DNA of 64,000 nucleotides from Sphingobacterium sp. (GCA_031277685.1 JAITLV010000257.1:1-64000), one strand, 5' to 3'. Positions 51,655-60,151 are shown, numbered from the stretch's first letter. Notes: a model not told the origin generated them from the letters alone. Program-made: numbers and translations.

Positions 51655-51926
51655 TAAGCCTTACCCTTGTAGTTACAGGGGTATTGGCGGCTAAAGTTTG
51701 GGAACACTATTGTATTGTTAGAGAAATAAAGCGTCTTGAACTACGAAACAAGGAACTGGACAAGCTTAAGATGCGTATTGACAGAGCTATAGAAACAGAA
51801 AACGCCATCCTACAAATGATTGAGGATGGCGACCCTATGTTTATGTACTTTCATGAACTTAACGAGGAAGAACGATTATTTATTCAACGGGAACTGGAGC
51901 GTCTTGGGCTTTCGACTGGGAATTAA
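51636..51926 (+). CDS. membrane-anchored coiled-coil protein
   Basis: 96 residues: an N-terminal membrane helix (VISLTLVVTGVLAAKVWEHY) and a long helix (IKRLELRNKELDKLKMRIDR). Its end overlaps the convergent portal gene by 47 bp. Function unknown. Confidence 0.6.
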   Translation: MATQIVISLTLVVTGVLAAKVWEHYCIVREIKRLELRNKELDKLKMRIDRAIETENAILQMIEDGDPMFMYFHELNEEERLFIQRELERLGLSTGN

Positions 51927-53286
51927 TTTCCTTTAACGCTTTATCACTGTCTTCTTCCATTCCAGCGTAACTTATAGATCGTTGATGGGTCATAACCGGA
52001 AGTCCACCGTTTGCTTTCATAGCTAATGTTACCTTATCGGATTCACTATTCAGGTTAATTTCGTGGAATTCTACATAAACCCTTAAGCTTTTATCCCCTC
52101 CGGACAACTCGCGCCAAGTGTGAGTAAGCCAATTGGCCATACGCTGAACGCCCATACCTAAGTATCCTTTTTGTTTACTTGTAGCCTCTAGGTAACAGTC
52201 AGTAAGCATTCGTTTTAATGTTTCCCCACTAACATCACCCATCCCTTTCATTGCTTCAATATCTAGGAAAACAGCTCTATTAAGCCCAAATATAAACTTT
52301 TGCATTAAATCAAATTGAAATCCCCTAGATTCATGTTGAGAGTCGGCTTGAACATATTTAAGGTCAGAATCAGCACTACCCTCCATATACTTGCCAGCTT
52401 GCCCTTTTGCTGGTAAAGAAAGAGCGTTACCCTTACCAAATAATATAGCTTCTCCACTGTAACCCATTTGGGTGCAAAAGTCGTTAAACGATTCTTCAAA
52501 CTCTCCTATCATTTCTTCTGTAACATCACATTCTGCAACATCTTGGGATATGTAAACTATAGGCAGTTTGGTATAAGTAGTAACAAATACTTCTGACGGC
52601 TCAGCTGATTCTATATCGTAATTAATTATCAATCCGTTTTCAAATCTCCTGATCTCAACAAATCCCGACTCCCCTATTATATAAAAATCATAACGTGTCT
52701 TATCTTCAACTTTGTACTCACGGCCAAACGCAATAAGATCACGGTGTTCATCAAAGAATGGTTCCAAAACGTCCCCTGTCTCAGGGCTGACAATCTTCAT
52801 TTTGTATCGGAAATCATCGAATGTTTCCTTATCCTTTTCCCCGTAAAATATCACTGCAGCGTGAGTGTAAGCCATCACCTGGCGAAATAGATCGTAAACT
52901 ACGAAGTCGGTTTTGTTATCATACCAGTTTCGTTCAATATGCTTAAACAAATCGGACTTCTCTATAGATGGTTTTAAGGTAATATCTGACCCGGAAGCGA
53001 ATATAGCCTTCTGCTTGATAATATACTGTTCGAAAGATACTGGCACCCTGCTTACTGAAGCTTCATCTTCTATTAATATATCCTCGCCGGTTATAGGATC
53101 CTTTTGCCCGTTAGGCACGAAAATTACTTTGTTTGGGCGCTTTGAAGGACTGGCAACATCGTGAAGTTTTGAGTCGTATTGTTTTATAGCATTTTCTACT
53201 GATTGCTTTTTAGATAGCCTTCTAAGTCCGTTGTAAACGTCTTTTCCGTCGCCCCCTAATATTCTGAATATCGCTGATATGTTCAT
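51880..53286 (-). CDS. portal protein
   Basis: 468 residues of SPP1 gp6-like portal type: PNKVIFVPNGQKDPITGEDI, HIERNWYDNKTDFVVYDLFR, and the long C-terminal helix region GMGDVSGETLKRMLTDCYLE. It forms the dodecameric DNA gateway at the capsid vertex. It follows the terminase genes at 15 bp. Confidence 0.85.
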   Translation of the reverse strand: MNISAIFRILGGDGKDVYNGLRRLSKKQSVENAIKQYDSKLHDVASPSKRPNKVIFVPNGQKDPITGEDILIEDEASVSRVPVSFEQYIIKQKAIFASGSDITLKPSIEKSDLFKHIERNWYDNKTDFVVYDLFRQVMAYTHAAVIFYGEKDKETFDDFRYKMKIVSPETGDVLEPFFDEHRDLIAFGREYKVEDKTRYDFYIIGESGFVEIRRFENGLIINYDIESAEPSEVFVTTYTKLPIVYISQDVAECDVTEEMIGEFEESFNDFCTQMGYSGEAILFGKGNALSLPAKGQAGKYMEGSADSDLKYVQADSQHESRGFQFDLMQKFIFGLNRAVFLDIEAMKGMGDVSGETLKRMLTDCYLEATSKQKGYLGMGVQRMANWLTHTWRELSGGDKSLRVYVEFHEINLNSESDKVTLAMKANGGLPVMTHQRSISYAGMEEDSDKALKEINSQSKAQDAPVPVE

Positions 53287-53301
53287 GGTTGTTTTGTTTT
53301 T

Positions 53302-54894
53302 TTAATACCCTTTATATTTTTGTGAGTGTTGTCTGTAAGCGTTAGTCAAGTTTCCTGAAGGTAATTGCTGACCCACATTATCCACATAATCAAACCGCCT
53401 TCGCATCATGAACATATCCATCAAATCTGGAGATTTTCCATTTAAATATATCTTCATCTGCTTTTTTGGGATAATGCACAATTTACCGTCCATATCTGAT
53501 TTGTCCCTTTTTATAGCTTTTCTTTCAGCCATAAACCTTTGTCTTACTGTCTGCTTATCATCATACATTTTATCAGATACTCTTTCGCTGATAATCACCT
53601 TTCCTTCACTTACCAATTGACCAGTAGCATAGTAGCATTGTGTTTTTAAATTATAGTAGTTTTCAGGTAACGGATTCTTAGTCTTAGGATCTATTAAGGG
53701 TTTGGTAGGGTGAGGAAATGGTCTAGCACCGTTATTAAATTCTTTTGCCCCAATTATAAACCCGTCTATAAATGATCCCACCCCGTCGTTATCAAAGCAT
53801 ATATGTTGATTCTGCACACTGTAGTTACTAGCCAAACCTTTAATGGCATCTATCACCTCTTTACCGTCTGATTTATCCATTATTAGAATATCTATCAATT
53901 CCCAGCCATCCCACACTCCAACTATGAACTTATCACTTCCTTTTAGGGCTATATCCGCAGTAATATATCTTATTCCGGTCTTTACATCTATATTATTTTC
54001 AAAGCATCCCCTAAAAGCATAATAATCAAATACATCCTTATCTGAAAGAACAACCTTCCAGTTGCCCTTTAATAGCGCGGCTTGGGTCTCTTCGTCTTGC
54101 GCCATAAGGTTACCTAGGTAGGCTGGATCAATCATAAGCATCTCTTTATTGTCATAGATACTTCCTGATATAAATGTTACTGACTTAACAAAGTGCATCG
54201 GATCTATTCCAGACTTTTCCACTTGCTCTTCCAGCATGTACCATGCTCTGTCGATCACTTCCTGAGATGTATCTCCCCATATGTATTTTTCACCATCAAC
54301 AACTAGATACCTTAATACACCTTCTCTTTCAGGTATTGGGTATCCCGTTTCTTGATCTATCCACCATTCTATCAACTCAGCTACCCAGCTGTCAGGATCA
54401 GGGTTGCACGTTGCCCTAACATACGGTTTTACACCACATACCGATCGATTACGAGTAAGCAGGTAAAAGAACATCTTCTTAGTAAAATGTGTAAGCTCAT
54501 CAAAACCTATAAATGGTATTTGAGAGCCTTGCCAGTCATATATATTTTTTTCATACTCTAAATGCGAAAACTTAAGCTTACTTTTCTTTTTGTTTTCAAC
54601 ATAAAACTCCCACTCTAAAGTACTACGCCTTGCTCTTGCTCCAGGAACTAGGTTATATATCTTGTTTGATGTATCCCAAAGTGAGCCCTCAGCTACTATT
54701 TGTGGGCTAGTTCTTCTAAATATTACCCCCCCATATCCTTCAATATCCTTATACCTTAAAGGCTCTAATAATAATGTAAAAGACTTCCCTACCCCAGCTG
54801 CTCCACCTCCAATAACCACATCTGCAGAAGATGAAAGGGTTTTCATTTGGTAACCCTCCTGTGGCCTTATGTACTTAACATTATCCCCTTCCAT
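53302..54894 (-). CDS. terminase large subunit
   Basis: 530 residues. The N-terminal ATPase has Walker A GGGAAGVGKSFTLLLEPLRY and, near residue 125, Walker B-like IPFIGFDELTHF. The C-terminal nuclease domain contains YITADIALKGSDKF and HICFDNDGVGSFIDG, RNase H-like acidic positions. It packages DNA into the prohead. It overlaps the small subunit gene by 14 bp. Confidence 0.93.
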   Translation of the reverse strand: MEGDNVKYIRPQEGYQMKTLSSSADVVIGGGAAGVGKSFTLLLEPLRYKDIEGYGGVIFRRTSPQIVAEGSLWDTSNKIYNLVPGARARRSTLEWEFYVENKKKSKLKFSHLEYEKNIYDWQGSQIPFIGFDELTHFTKKMFFYLLTRNRSVCGVKPYVRATCNPDPDSWVAELIEWWIDQETGYPIPEREGVLRYLVVDGEKYIWGDTSQEVIDRAWYMLEEQVEKSGIDPMHFVKSVTFISGSIYDNKEMLMIDPAYLGNLMAQDEETQAALLKGNWKVVLSDKDVFDYYAFRGCFENNIDVKTGIRYITADIALKGSDKFIVGVWDGWELIDILIMDKSDGKEVIDAIKGLASNYSVQNQHICFDNDGVGSFIDGFIIGAKEFNNGARPFPHPTKPLIDPKTKNPLPENYYNLKTQCYYATGQLVSEGKVIISERVSDKMYDDKQTVRQRFMAERKAIKRDKSDMDGKLCIIPKKQMKIYLNGKSPDLMDMFMMRRRFDYVDNVGQQLPSGNLTNAYRQHSQKYKGY

Positions 54895-55396
54895 TATCCG
54901 GGAGTTGGAATATTGTTACCGCCCCTGATTCTGCTTTTTGCCTGTTATCCTTTTCAAATAATCCTATATGTTTACCTAAAGCCTCAAGAGCTGTTAATTT
55001 GTTATACATCTTAACCTTCTTGGTTTCGCCTACCTGCATCCCTTGAACGTTTAATGCATCAATCTCAACTGAAGCAATAGCACTAGCAGTATTATCATCC
55101 AATTGTCTAATATCGTATAGGTTATTATCAGGATTAAACAGTTCCCTAACATCGCTGAAGGCTATTTTGGCATATTCGGCCAGAACTCGTTCAGCAGTAA
55201 TGCCTGTTGATTCTGATAGGAGTTGTTTTTGTTGTTGGATAGCCTCTTGAATAACAGGTTTTGACAGGTTTTCACTCCCCATTTGTTGAGCAGTATCCAC
55301 ACTGTAACCAGCGCGTATAGCGGCTTGAGTGGCATTCAAATCCACCATGTATTCCTCTACAAATCTTTGCTGCTTATCCGTTAACACCTTACTCAT
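54881..55396 (-). CDS. terminase small subunit
   Basis: 171 residues. The N-terminal domain LTDKQQRFVEEYMVDLNATQ followed by AAIRAGYSVDTAQQMGSENL is the Terminase_2 DNA-binding hallmark. It recognises the packaging site and recruits the large subunit. Confidence 0.93.
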   Translation of the reverse strand: MSKVLTDKQQRFVEEYMVDLNATQAAIRAGYSVDTAQQMGSENLSKPVIQEAIQQQKQLLSESTGITAERVLAEYAKIAFSDVRELFNPDNNLYDIRQLDDNTASAIASVEIDALNVQGMQVGETKKVKMYNKLTALEALGKHIGLFEKDNRQKAESGAVTIFQLPDNGRG

Positions 55397-55402
55397 TGTG
55401 CT

Positions 55403-55663
55403 CTAATTATTGTAAATAGCTTTTTTGTTTATGTATCCAGTAAATACCAAGTCATCATCATTTACATCGTTATTCTTCAATAATTCATAAATGTCATTTA
55501 TAGACTCTTCAACTTTTAAGACACTCCCATCAGTTAATATTATTTTTGTGTGTTCACTTTCAAATTCCTGGTTAATATCATTACTAATCTTACCTATTGA
55601 ATCTAATGGATACATTATCTTTTTACTTCCTGATGCGTCTGTTTTTATAGTGAAAAATTTCAT
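55403..55663 (-). CDS. hypothetical phage protein upstream of the terminases
   Basis: 86 residues. FFTIKTDASGSKKIMYPLDS is followed by IILTDGSVLKVEESINDIYE, a LytTR-like or PH-like strand pattern. Function unknown. Part of the leftward packaging transcript. Confidence 0.6.
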   Translation of the reverse strand: MKFFTIKTDASGSKKIMYPLDSIGKISNDINQEFESEHTKIILTDGSVLKVEESINDIYELLKNNDVNDDDLVFTGYINKKAIYNN

Positions 55664-55674
55664 AATCTTACAAC

Positions 55675-55785
55675 TTAAGATAGTCTGTTTTTATTTGGAT
55701 AATTTTTGATTTGTTTTTCAAAAACAGATTGTATTTTCTTACTGTCAATCACTAACTTAATATTACATTCTCTTGTCTTTTTCAT
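55675..55785 (-). CDS. tiny protein at the head of the packaging operon
   Basis: 36 residues, basic (MKKTRECNIKLVIDSKKIQS). It starts 29 bases downstream of the -7 box. Could be a leader peptide or regulatory protein. Support is only position and an open frame. Confidence 0.4.
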   Translation of the reverse strand: MKKTRECNIKLVIDSKKIQSVFEKQIKNYPNKNRLS

Positions 55786-55813
55786 ATCATTAAATTATAC
55801 TAAAAATTTTACT

Positions 55814-55844
55814 CAAATATAATGCTAAAATTTTAGCAAACAAA
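55814..55844 (-). promoter_or_regulatory. packaging-operon promoter with palindromic operator
   Basis: On the minus strand TTTG (55841-55844), 19 bases, then TATATTTG (55814-55821): an exact consensus promoter. The palindrome TGCTAAAATTTTAGCA (55823-55838) fills the space between the two boxes. The same core occurs before the head-tail operon at 47564. Confidence 0.8.
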
Positions 55845-55869
55845 ATTACAACTAAGTTTTATAGCACAA

Positions 55870-55898
55870 AAGAAAAGCCCCAACTTTTCAGAAGGGGC
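55870..55898 (-). terminator. terminator of the 2H phosphoesterase gene
   Basis: GCCCC/GGGGC stem (55877-55881 with 55894-55898), followed on the minus strand by CTTTTCTTTT. It lies directly after the stop of the gene ending at 55901. Confidence 0.7.
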
Positions 55899-55900
55899 CG

Positions 55901-56422
55901 TTAAAGATTGATTTTATTTCTATTGGAGTCCTGGTATTTGAATACTCCAATATTTATATCAGGTATCCCATAATCGAAAATATCTATATCTTGGTTTACA
56001 AATACATATCCAGTACTCATTGGCAAAACCGCTATGGTGATATGTGGGCTAAAATCAAATGAGCTTTGAATATTGAATCCTGTTTCAACAATACGGTTAA
56101 GTTTAACGATGTTTTCATTATGATCATAAACCGGAATTACAAGTATGTCGTTTTCGTTTCTGAATGTGTTTAGCTTGTGTATTGATAATTCAAATCTACT
56201 TTCTTTCAAAAATTCATTCAACAAACTTGAAATATTGCTTATACAGGAATCATCAAGCCCGTAGGCAATTGTAATGTGTGGCTCAAATCTATAGGATATA
56301 ACCTCGATACCTTCAGTCAATGACATTATTTTTGATAGCCATTTTTTAATATCAACTTTAGGAAAGTACTGTAATGATCCTTTTGATTTTTCCATTGATA
56401 CAAAATAGCAACATTTAGGCAA
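55901..56422 (-). CDS. 2H phosphoesterase-superfamily protein
   Basis: 173 residues (or 164 if started at the second Met, MEKSKGSLQYF). Two H-x-T motifs, FEPHITIAYG (His49) and FSPHITIAVL (His127), are 78 residues apart in the symmetric arrangement of 2H phosphoesterases (2'-5' RNA ligase/CPDase-like). The family acts on 2',3'- or cyclic phosphodiesters. Phage members include the anti-CBASS protein Acb1, which destroys cyclic oligonucleotide signals. Which substrate this one uses is unknown. It has its own terminator. Confidence 0.8.
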   Translation of the reverse strand: MPKCCYFVSMEKSKGSLQYFPKVDIKKWLSKIMSLTEGIEVISYRFEPHITIAYGLDDSCISNISSLLNEFLKESRFELSIHKLNTFRNENDILVIPVYDHNENIVKLNRIVETGFNIQSSFDFSPHITIAVLPMSTGYVFVNQDIDIFDYGIPDINIGVFKYQDSNRNKINL

Positions 56423-56454
56423 AATAAAAACCCCTAAAAATAGTGGTCATATTT

Positions 56455-57513
56455 CTAATTTCTTTTAAGCTTGAGTATTTTAGCGCCTACTTCATCCCTG
56501 GGAATAATAACCTTTATAACGTCATCTGGCAAGGCTAATGATTCTATAAATTCCTTCTCTGTATACCCTAATTCTGTTTCAAATAACTCTTTCCCTTTGA
56601 TTAATAATTCAGGCTCGTCAATTGGAACAGTAACATTTTCTCGCCTAGACAATCCCATCCTGCTAAATTCTATCATAAAGAATTTATACCGACTTTCATT
56701 TATACAATTTAAATCCCTAGCTCTTCTGATAATTGAGGACATCGATGTCAACCAATATTGTTTAAGACTGGATAAATCCCCCATTTTTAAACCATATAGC
56801 GAATTTTTAATACCAGATTCAGGCATTAGGAATTCACTAGCAAAATCATTCGCCTCTTTCTCGCGATCTCTATATCCAGATATTGGAAAATTAGATTCAT
56901 TATGCATAAGTAAATGACCTAATTCATGCGCTATTGTAAATCTTTTTCTATCATTAGGAATATTTCTATTGATAATAACAATAGGTGTTCCCAAATCCGT
57001 CACAAACGAAACTCCGTCAAATTTATCATGAGCATCTAATTCATAACAAATTATCCCATGAGATTCCAACAACGAATAAATATTCCTTACCGGAGAATCA
57101 TTAGATAGTTTCAATAACTTTCTTGTATATCCTGCAATAATTTGAGGCGAATATCCATCCTCAACATTCAGAGCTGTAAGATCAAATTCTGGCCATGTTA
57201 TATCATCAGAAAATTGATCTACCGTATAACCTATCAGTTTACATTTACTTTCAAACTCGTCCACTAATCCTTTTGAAGTAGATTTTTTACGATAGTTCCC
57301 ATTTTCAATAGTGTTACTAATTCTTCTATTGAAAAACTCTCGGGGGAATCCTAAAAATTCTATTATCTTATCTTGCAAATTATTAGACAAAACCCCCATT
57401 CCTTTTTCAAATTTAGAAAGGTTGGATTGTGACAATCCGTCGATATAGTTAGATAGCTCAGTTTGAGTATATCCCCTATATTCCCTTGCGAATGTCAATT
57501 GTTTATAGTTCAT
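56455..57513 (-). CDS. XRE HTH / ImmA-IrrE metallopeptidase
   Basis: 352 residues. The N-terminal XRE HTH (about 5-60, LTFAREYRGYTQTELSNYID) is joined to an ImmA/IrrE domain with the zinc motif AHELGHLLMHN (about 190-200) and downstream E-A-N-D-F-A-S-E-F. Such fusions act as antirepressors, stress regulators or antitoxins that bind DNA and cleave or sequester a partner. It is preceded by a 215-residue gene on the same strand and shares an upstream 10-bp element with it. Confidence 0.88.
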   Translation of the reverse strand: MNYKQLTFAREYRGYTQTELSNYIDGLSQSNLSKFEKGMGVLSNNLQDKIIEFLGFPREFFNRRISNTIENGNYRKKSTSKGLVDEFESKCKLIGYTVDQFSDDITWPEFDLTALNVEDGYSPQIIAGYTRKLLKLSNDSPVRNIYSLLESHGIICYELDAHDKFDGVSFVTDLGTPIVIINRNIPNDRKRFTIAHELGHLLMHNESNFPISGYRDREKEANDFASEFLMPESGIKNSLYGLKMGDLSSLKQYWLTSMSSIIRRARDLNCINESRYKFFMIEFSRMGLSRRENVTVPIDEPELLIKGKELFETELGYTEKEFIESLALPDDVIKVIIPRDEVGAKILKLKRN

Positions 57514-57547
57514 TTTGATTTAGATTTTCTTGTGTATGCAGCAAATT

Positions 57548-58243
57548 GTAGAGTCCCGATTCAACACTTAGTTGCCTTTAAACTTACTTTTTATTTTATT
57601 CTTCAAAACTGGTGCCGCCTTTTCATTATCTATAGGGTCATCAGAATATGTAGAAAATAAATTAGGGATATAACCTGCCTGCTGAGCATCAATTGTAAAT
57701 CTGACCCTTTCTTCATCAATATACACTATTCTAGGATCTACATATTCTCCAAGTTTATTTTTTTGATATCCAAAATATAAAATTGGAGCTTCACTGTTTT
57801 CATTATCACTGAATAATGATAATTGAATAGCTTGATTATTTATTTTTTTTGTGTTCTCTGTCCTTATATTCATAGGCAATCCTTTAGTGTCCAACTTTTT
57901 GAATAGAATTATATACCCTTTAACCGTTAGTATCAATCTCCCATTCTTCCCATTTTTAGCTGAGGACCCAAATTCTCTAAACACATTCTCTGCGAAACAT
58001 CCTTGAAGGTTTATTGCCTCTTGACCGTTTCGCCTAGCTATTGGATTTATTTGACTCATTATCCAATTAGTCTTTTTGATCGCCTGATCAAACATGTTAA
58101 AAAGTTTATTCAGCTCATATTTAAGCTCTATTTTACATGCATCCATATTAGCAAGCAACCTTTTCCCTTGCATTGTACGGCTATTTTCCGTATGTTTGTA
58201 CTTCAATTCTCTCATTGCTTTTTCCTTATTAATGGGACTCTAC
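57548..58243. repeat. 10-bp inverted repeat flanking the 215-residue gene
   Basis: GTAGAGTCCC at 57548-57557 and its reverse complement GGGACTCTAC at 58234-58243. One copy lies upstream of each gene of the pair, in opposite orientation, so both leaders carry the element. Candidate binding site for the HTH protein. Confidence 0.5.
57568..58215 (-). CDS. protein of unknown function paired with the HTH/ImmA protein
   Basis: 215 residues. The N-terminal half is helical (CKIELKYELNKLFNMFDQAI) and the C-terminal half beta-rich (RIVYIDEERVRFTIDAQQAG), ending in a basic tail. No membrane segment. It lies 54 bp ahead of the HTH/ImmA gene, a spacing and order seen in two-gene toxin-antitoxin sets. Toxin identity is a hypothesis. 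Confidence 0.6.
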   Translation of the reverse strand: MRELKYKHTENSRTMQGKRLLANMDACKIELKYELNKLFNMFDQAIKKTNWIMSQINPIARRNGQEAINLQGCFAENVFREFGSSAKNGKNGRLILTVKGYIILFKKLDTKGLPMNIRTENTKKINNQAIQLSLFSDNENSEAPILYFGYQKNKLGEYVDPRIVYIDEERVRFTIDAQQAGYIPNLFSTYSDDPIDNEKAAPVLKNKIKSKFKGN

Positions 58244-58344
58244 GATCTCTGCTCCAACAGAGATTTTTTTTGCTTCACAAATATATAATTTTCCTTAGAT
58301 ATTGTATATAATTTTTCCAAAATATTGTATGTTTTTTTTTATAG
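58216..58344. other. intergenic leader with hairpin, no gene
   Basis: It holds ATCTCTG (58245-58251) paired with CAGAGAT (58258-58264) followed by eight T on the plus strand, plus the promoter region of the 215-residue gene on the other strand. The hairpin may stop antisense transcription into the gene pair. Confidence 0.45.
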
Positions 58345-58381
58345 CAAAAAGAAAAGCCTGATCACTTGGGAGGTGTCAGGC
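58345..58381 (-). terminator. terminator after tRNA-Trp
   Basis: GCCTGA (58356-58361) pairs with TCAGGC (58376-58381), extended by CAC/GTG, with CTTTTCTTTTTG following on the minus strand. It ends the transcript carrying the tRNA. Confidence 0.7.
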
Positions 58382-58420
58382 CTTAAACTAACCAATTATA
58401 AACCTAAATTATGAAAAGTG

Positions 58421-58491
58421 CAGATGATAAAGGACTCGAACCCCTACACTTGGACTTGGAAACCAATATGCTGCCATTACATCAATCACCT
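58421..58491 (-). tRNA. phage tRNA-Trp (anticodon CCA)
   Basis: On the minus strand the acceptor AGGTGAT pairs with ATCATCT, with discriminator G as for Trp. The D arm ATGT/GCAT, anticodon arm TTGG(T)/(T)CCAA around TTCCAAG (anticodon CCA) and T arm AGGGG/CCTTT with TTCGAGT all form; position 31-39 is a T-T mismatch. No CCA is encoded. A terminator follows. Confidence 0.78.
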
Positions 58492-58587
58492 GTGTGCCAG
58501 TCTATTCCAGGCTGCCAAAATAATTATTAAAACATTACACTTAAGATGTAATAACTCAAATTTACCAATATAATTAGCATTTACAAA

Positions 58588-58818
58588 CTATTCTACTATA
58601 AATTTTAGTTCAAATGTTATACATTCTTTAAATTGGGGATGTTCATCAGCATCTGAACCTTCTAATATCTTGTAATCAACAAAATCAATGTGATTAAAAC
58701 CATTAGCTCCCCTTTCTCCCTCAATAACGGTTTCTATCATTTGTGATATGTATCCATCTCCTTTTCTTTCTATAAGAAATGATGGTAGTGTTATTTCTAC
58801 TAAATGTTCTTTTTTCAT
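58588..58818 (-). CDS. small phage protein next to integrase
   Basis: 76 residues (MKKEHLVEITLPSFLIERKG...), acidic C-terminal part, alpha/beta. It follows the integrase at one base and is probably co-transcribed. Excisionase is possible by position but no winged-helix is evident. Confidence 0.6.
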   Translation of the reverse strand: MKKEHLVEITLPSFLIERKGDGYISQMIETVIEGERGANGFNHIDFVDYKILEGSDADEHPQFKECITFELKFIVE

Positions 58819-58819
58819 A

Positions 58820-60151
58820 TTATTTCTCCCATGCGTTTAATAGTGCTTCTTTTGCTCTTTTCTCTGTTACTTTTACATATCTCTGAAAGCTTTTATAGCT
58901 TCGGTGCCCAGTTACTGGCATAACTTCCTCTGCCTTCATTCCTAACTCCAATGACAGAGTAACGAATGTTTTTCTTGCCGTGTGTGCGCTTATCATGTCA
59001 TGCCTCGGCTTTAGTTCCACTCTCCTTTTAGCACCTATAAAACGGACCTTTTCGACTGTTTCAGTAAGTCCGGCAATTTTAGCTACTTCTTTAATCCAGT
59101 GATTGAAAGATTGATTTACTGGTGTTGGAAAAATGTGATCATTACTTTCTGACTTATATTTTTCTATAAGTTCTTTAGCTTTTGTACTCAATGGTACTCC
59201 GTTAAGTTCCTTTGTCTTTGTTGCCGTTAGTCTTATATATCCATTTATAATATTATGTTTCTTGAGCGCCTTTGCATCAGAGAATCTAAGACCAGTGTAG
59301 CACATAAATAAAAATACATCACGAACCTGTTTATACTTTTCAATATATAATTCCACGCCTTTAATCTTCTCCAATTCATCCATAGTTAACGCAACCACCT
59401 CAACATCATTTTCTACCCATTCAAAGTCCTTATATGAGTCATCAACTTTGTAACCATGCTTCCGTGCTCTATCTAGAAAAACCCGGGTATGGGCCAACCG
59501 TTTTTTTATGGTAGCGTTAACCAACTCCTTTTTCCGGTTCATCATGAATTTTGCAAACTGATCGAAATACTCGTAGTTTACTTCATGAGTATAGTATGTT
59601 CGCTTTTTACTAGATTCAAATTCTTTTATACCGTTCATGACAGTCACATATGCCTTTATGGTACCTTCAGCCACAACACCTTCTTTTTCGGTCTTGTTTA
59701 GCTCTATAAAATCAACCAGAGTAATTTCCTTCTTCTTTTTTCGCTTCTCTTCTTTAATTGCTTCATCTGGCTTTACTATTTTACGCAATTCCGAAATTAC
59801 ATCTTGGGATGTGAAATCATAGTCATCAATAATGAATTTGGTTTCAATAGATTTTACATGGCGCTCCAACTCTCCTAAGTAAGCATTTAGATCCATCACG
59901 GCCATGTTTTGCATAAATAGATTATATGAGATATCAGGGGCCATTTTCTTAGCCAAAGGCTTAGGAACAAATACAGCTTCTTTTGAGTCATCATCCCAAT
60001 TATATTCCAGGAGAGAACGCCCAATCATTAGTGGGGATGGCTTCCCTCCTAAAGAGTATCTTAGTTGTATCGGACAAAGTCCATCTTTGCTCCCGGCATC
60101 CTTCCTTACTAAAAAATTTATCTTACCTTTTGTTATCTTAAGTCTTCCCAT
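58820..60151 (-). CDS. tyrosine recombinase / integrase
   Basis: 443 residues. The N-terminal arm-binding and SAM-like core domains (about 1-240) precede a catalytic domain with Arg in MCYTGLRFSDAKAL (about 295), H-x-x-R in SAHTARKTFV (about 393), GH at PVTGHRSYKSF (about 420) and Tyr in QRYVKVTEK. It catalyses integration at the tRNA-Pro 3' end; attR lies 150 bp from its start. Confidence 0.95.
   Translation of the reverse strand: MGRLKITKGKINFLVRKDAGSKDGLCPIQLRYSLGGKPSPLMIGRSLLEYNWDDDSKEAVFVPKPLAKKMAPDISYNLFMQNMAVMDLNAYLGELERHVKSIETKFIIDDYDFTSQDVISELRKIVKPDEAIKEEKRKKKKEITLVDFIELNKTEKEGVVAEGTIKAYVTVMNGIKEFESSKKRTYYTHEVNYEYFDQFAKFMMNRKKELVNATIKKRLAHTRVFLDRARKHGYKVDDSYKDFEWVENDVEVVALTMDELEKIKGVELYIEKYKQVRDVFLFMCYTGLRFSDAKALKKHNIINGYIRLTATKTKELNGVPLSTKAKELIEKYKSESNDHIFPTPVNQSFNHWIKEVAKIAGLTETVEKVRFIGAKRRVELKPRHDMISAHTARKTFVTLSLELGMKAEEVMPVTGHRSYKSFQRYVKVTEKRAKEALLNAWEK

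Noticed and set aside
58234..58271. Rho-independent terminator for a plus-strand gene
   Set aside because: The stem and T run are good, but no plus-strand gene precedes it. It may only stop antisense transcription, so no gene was inferred.
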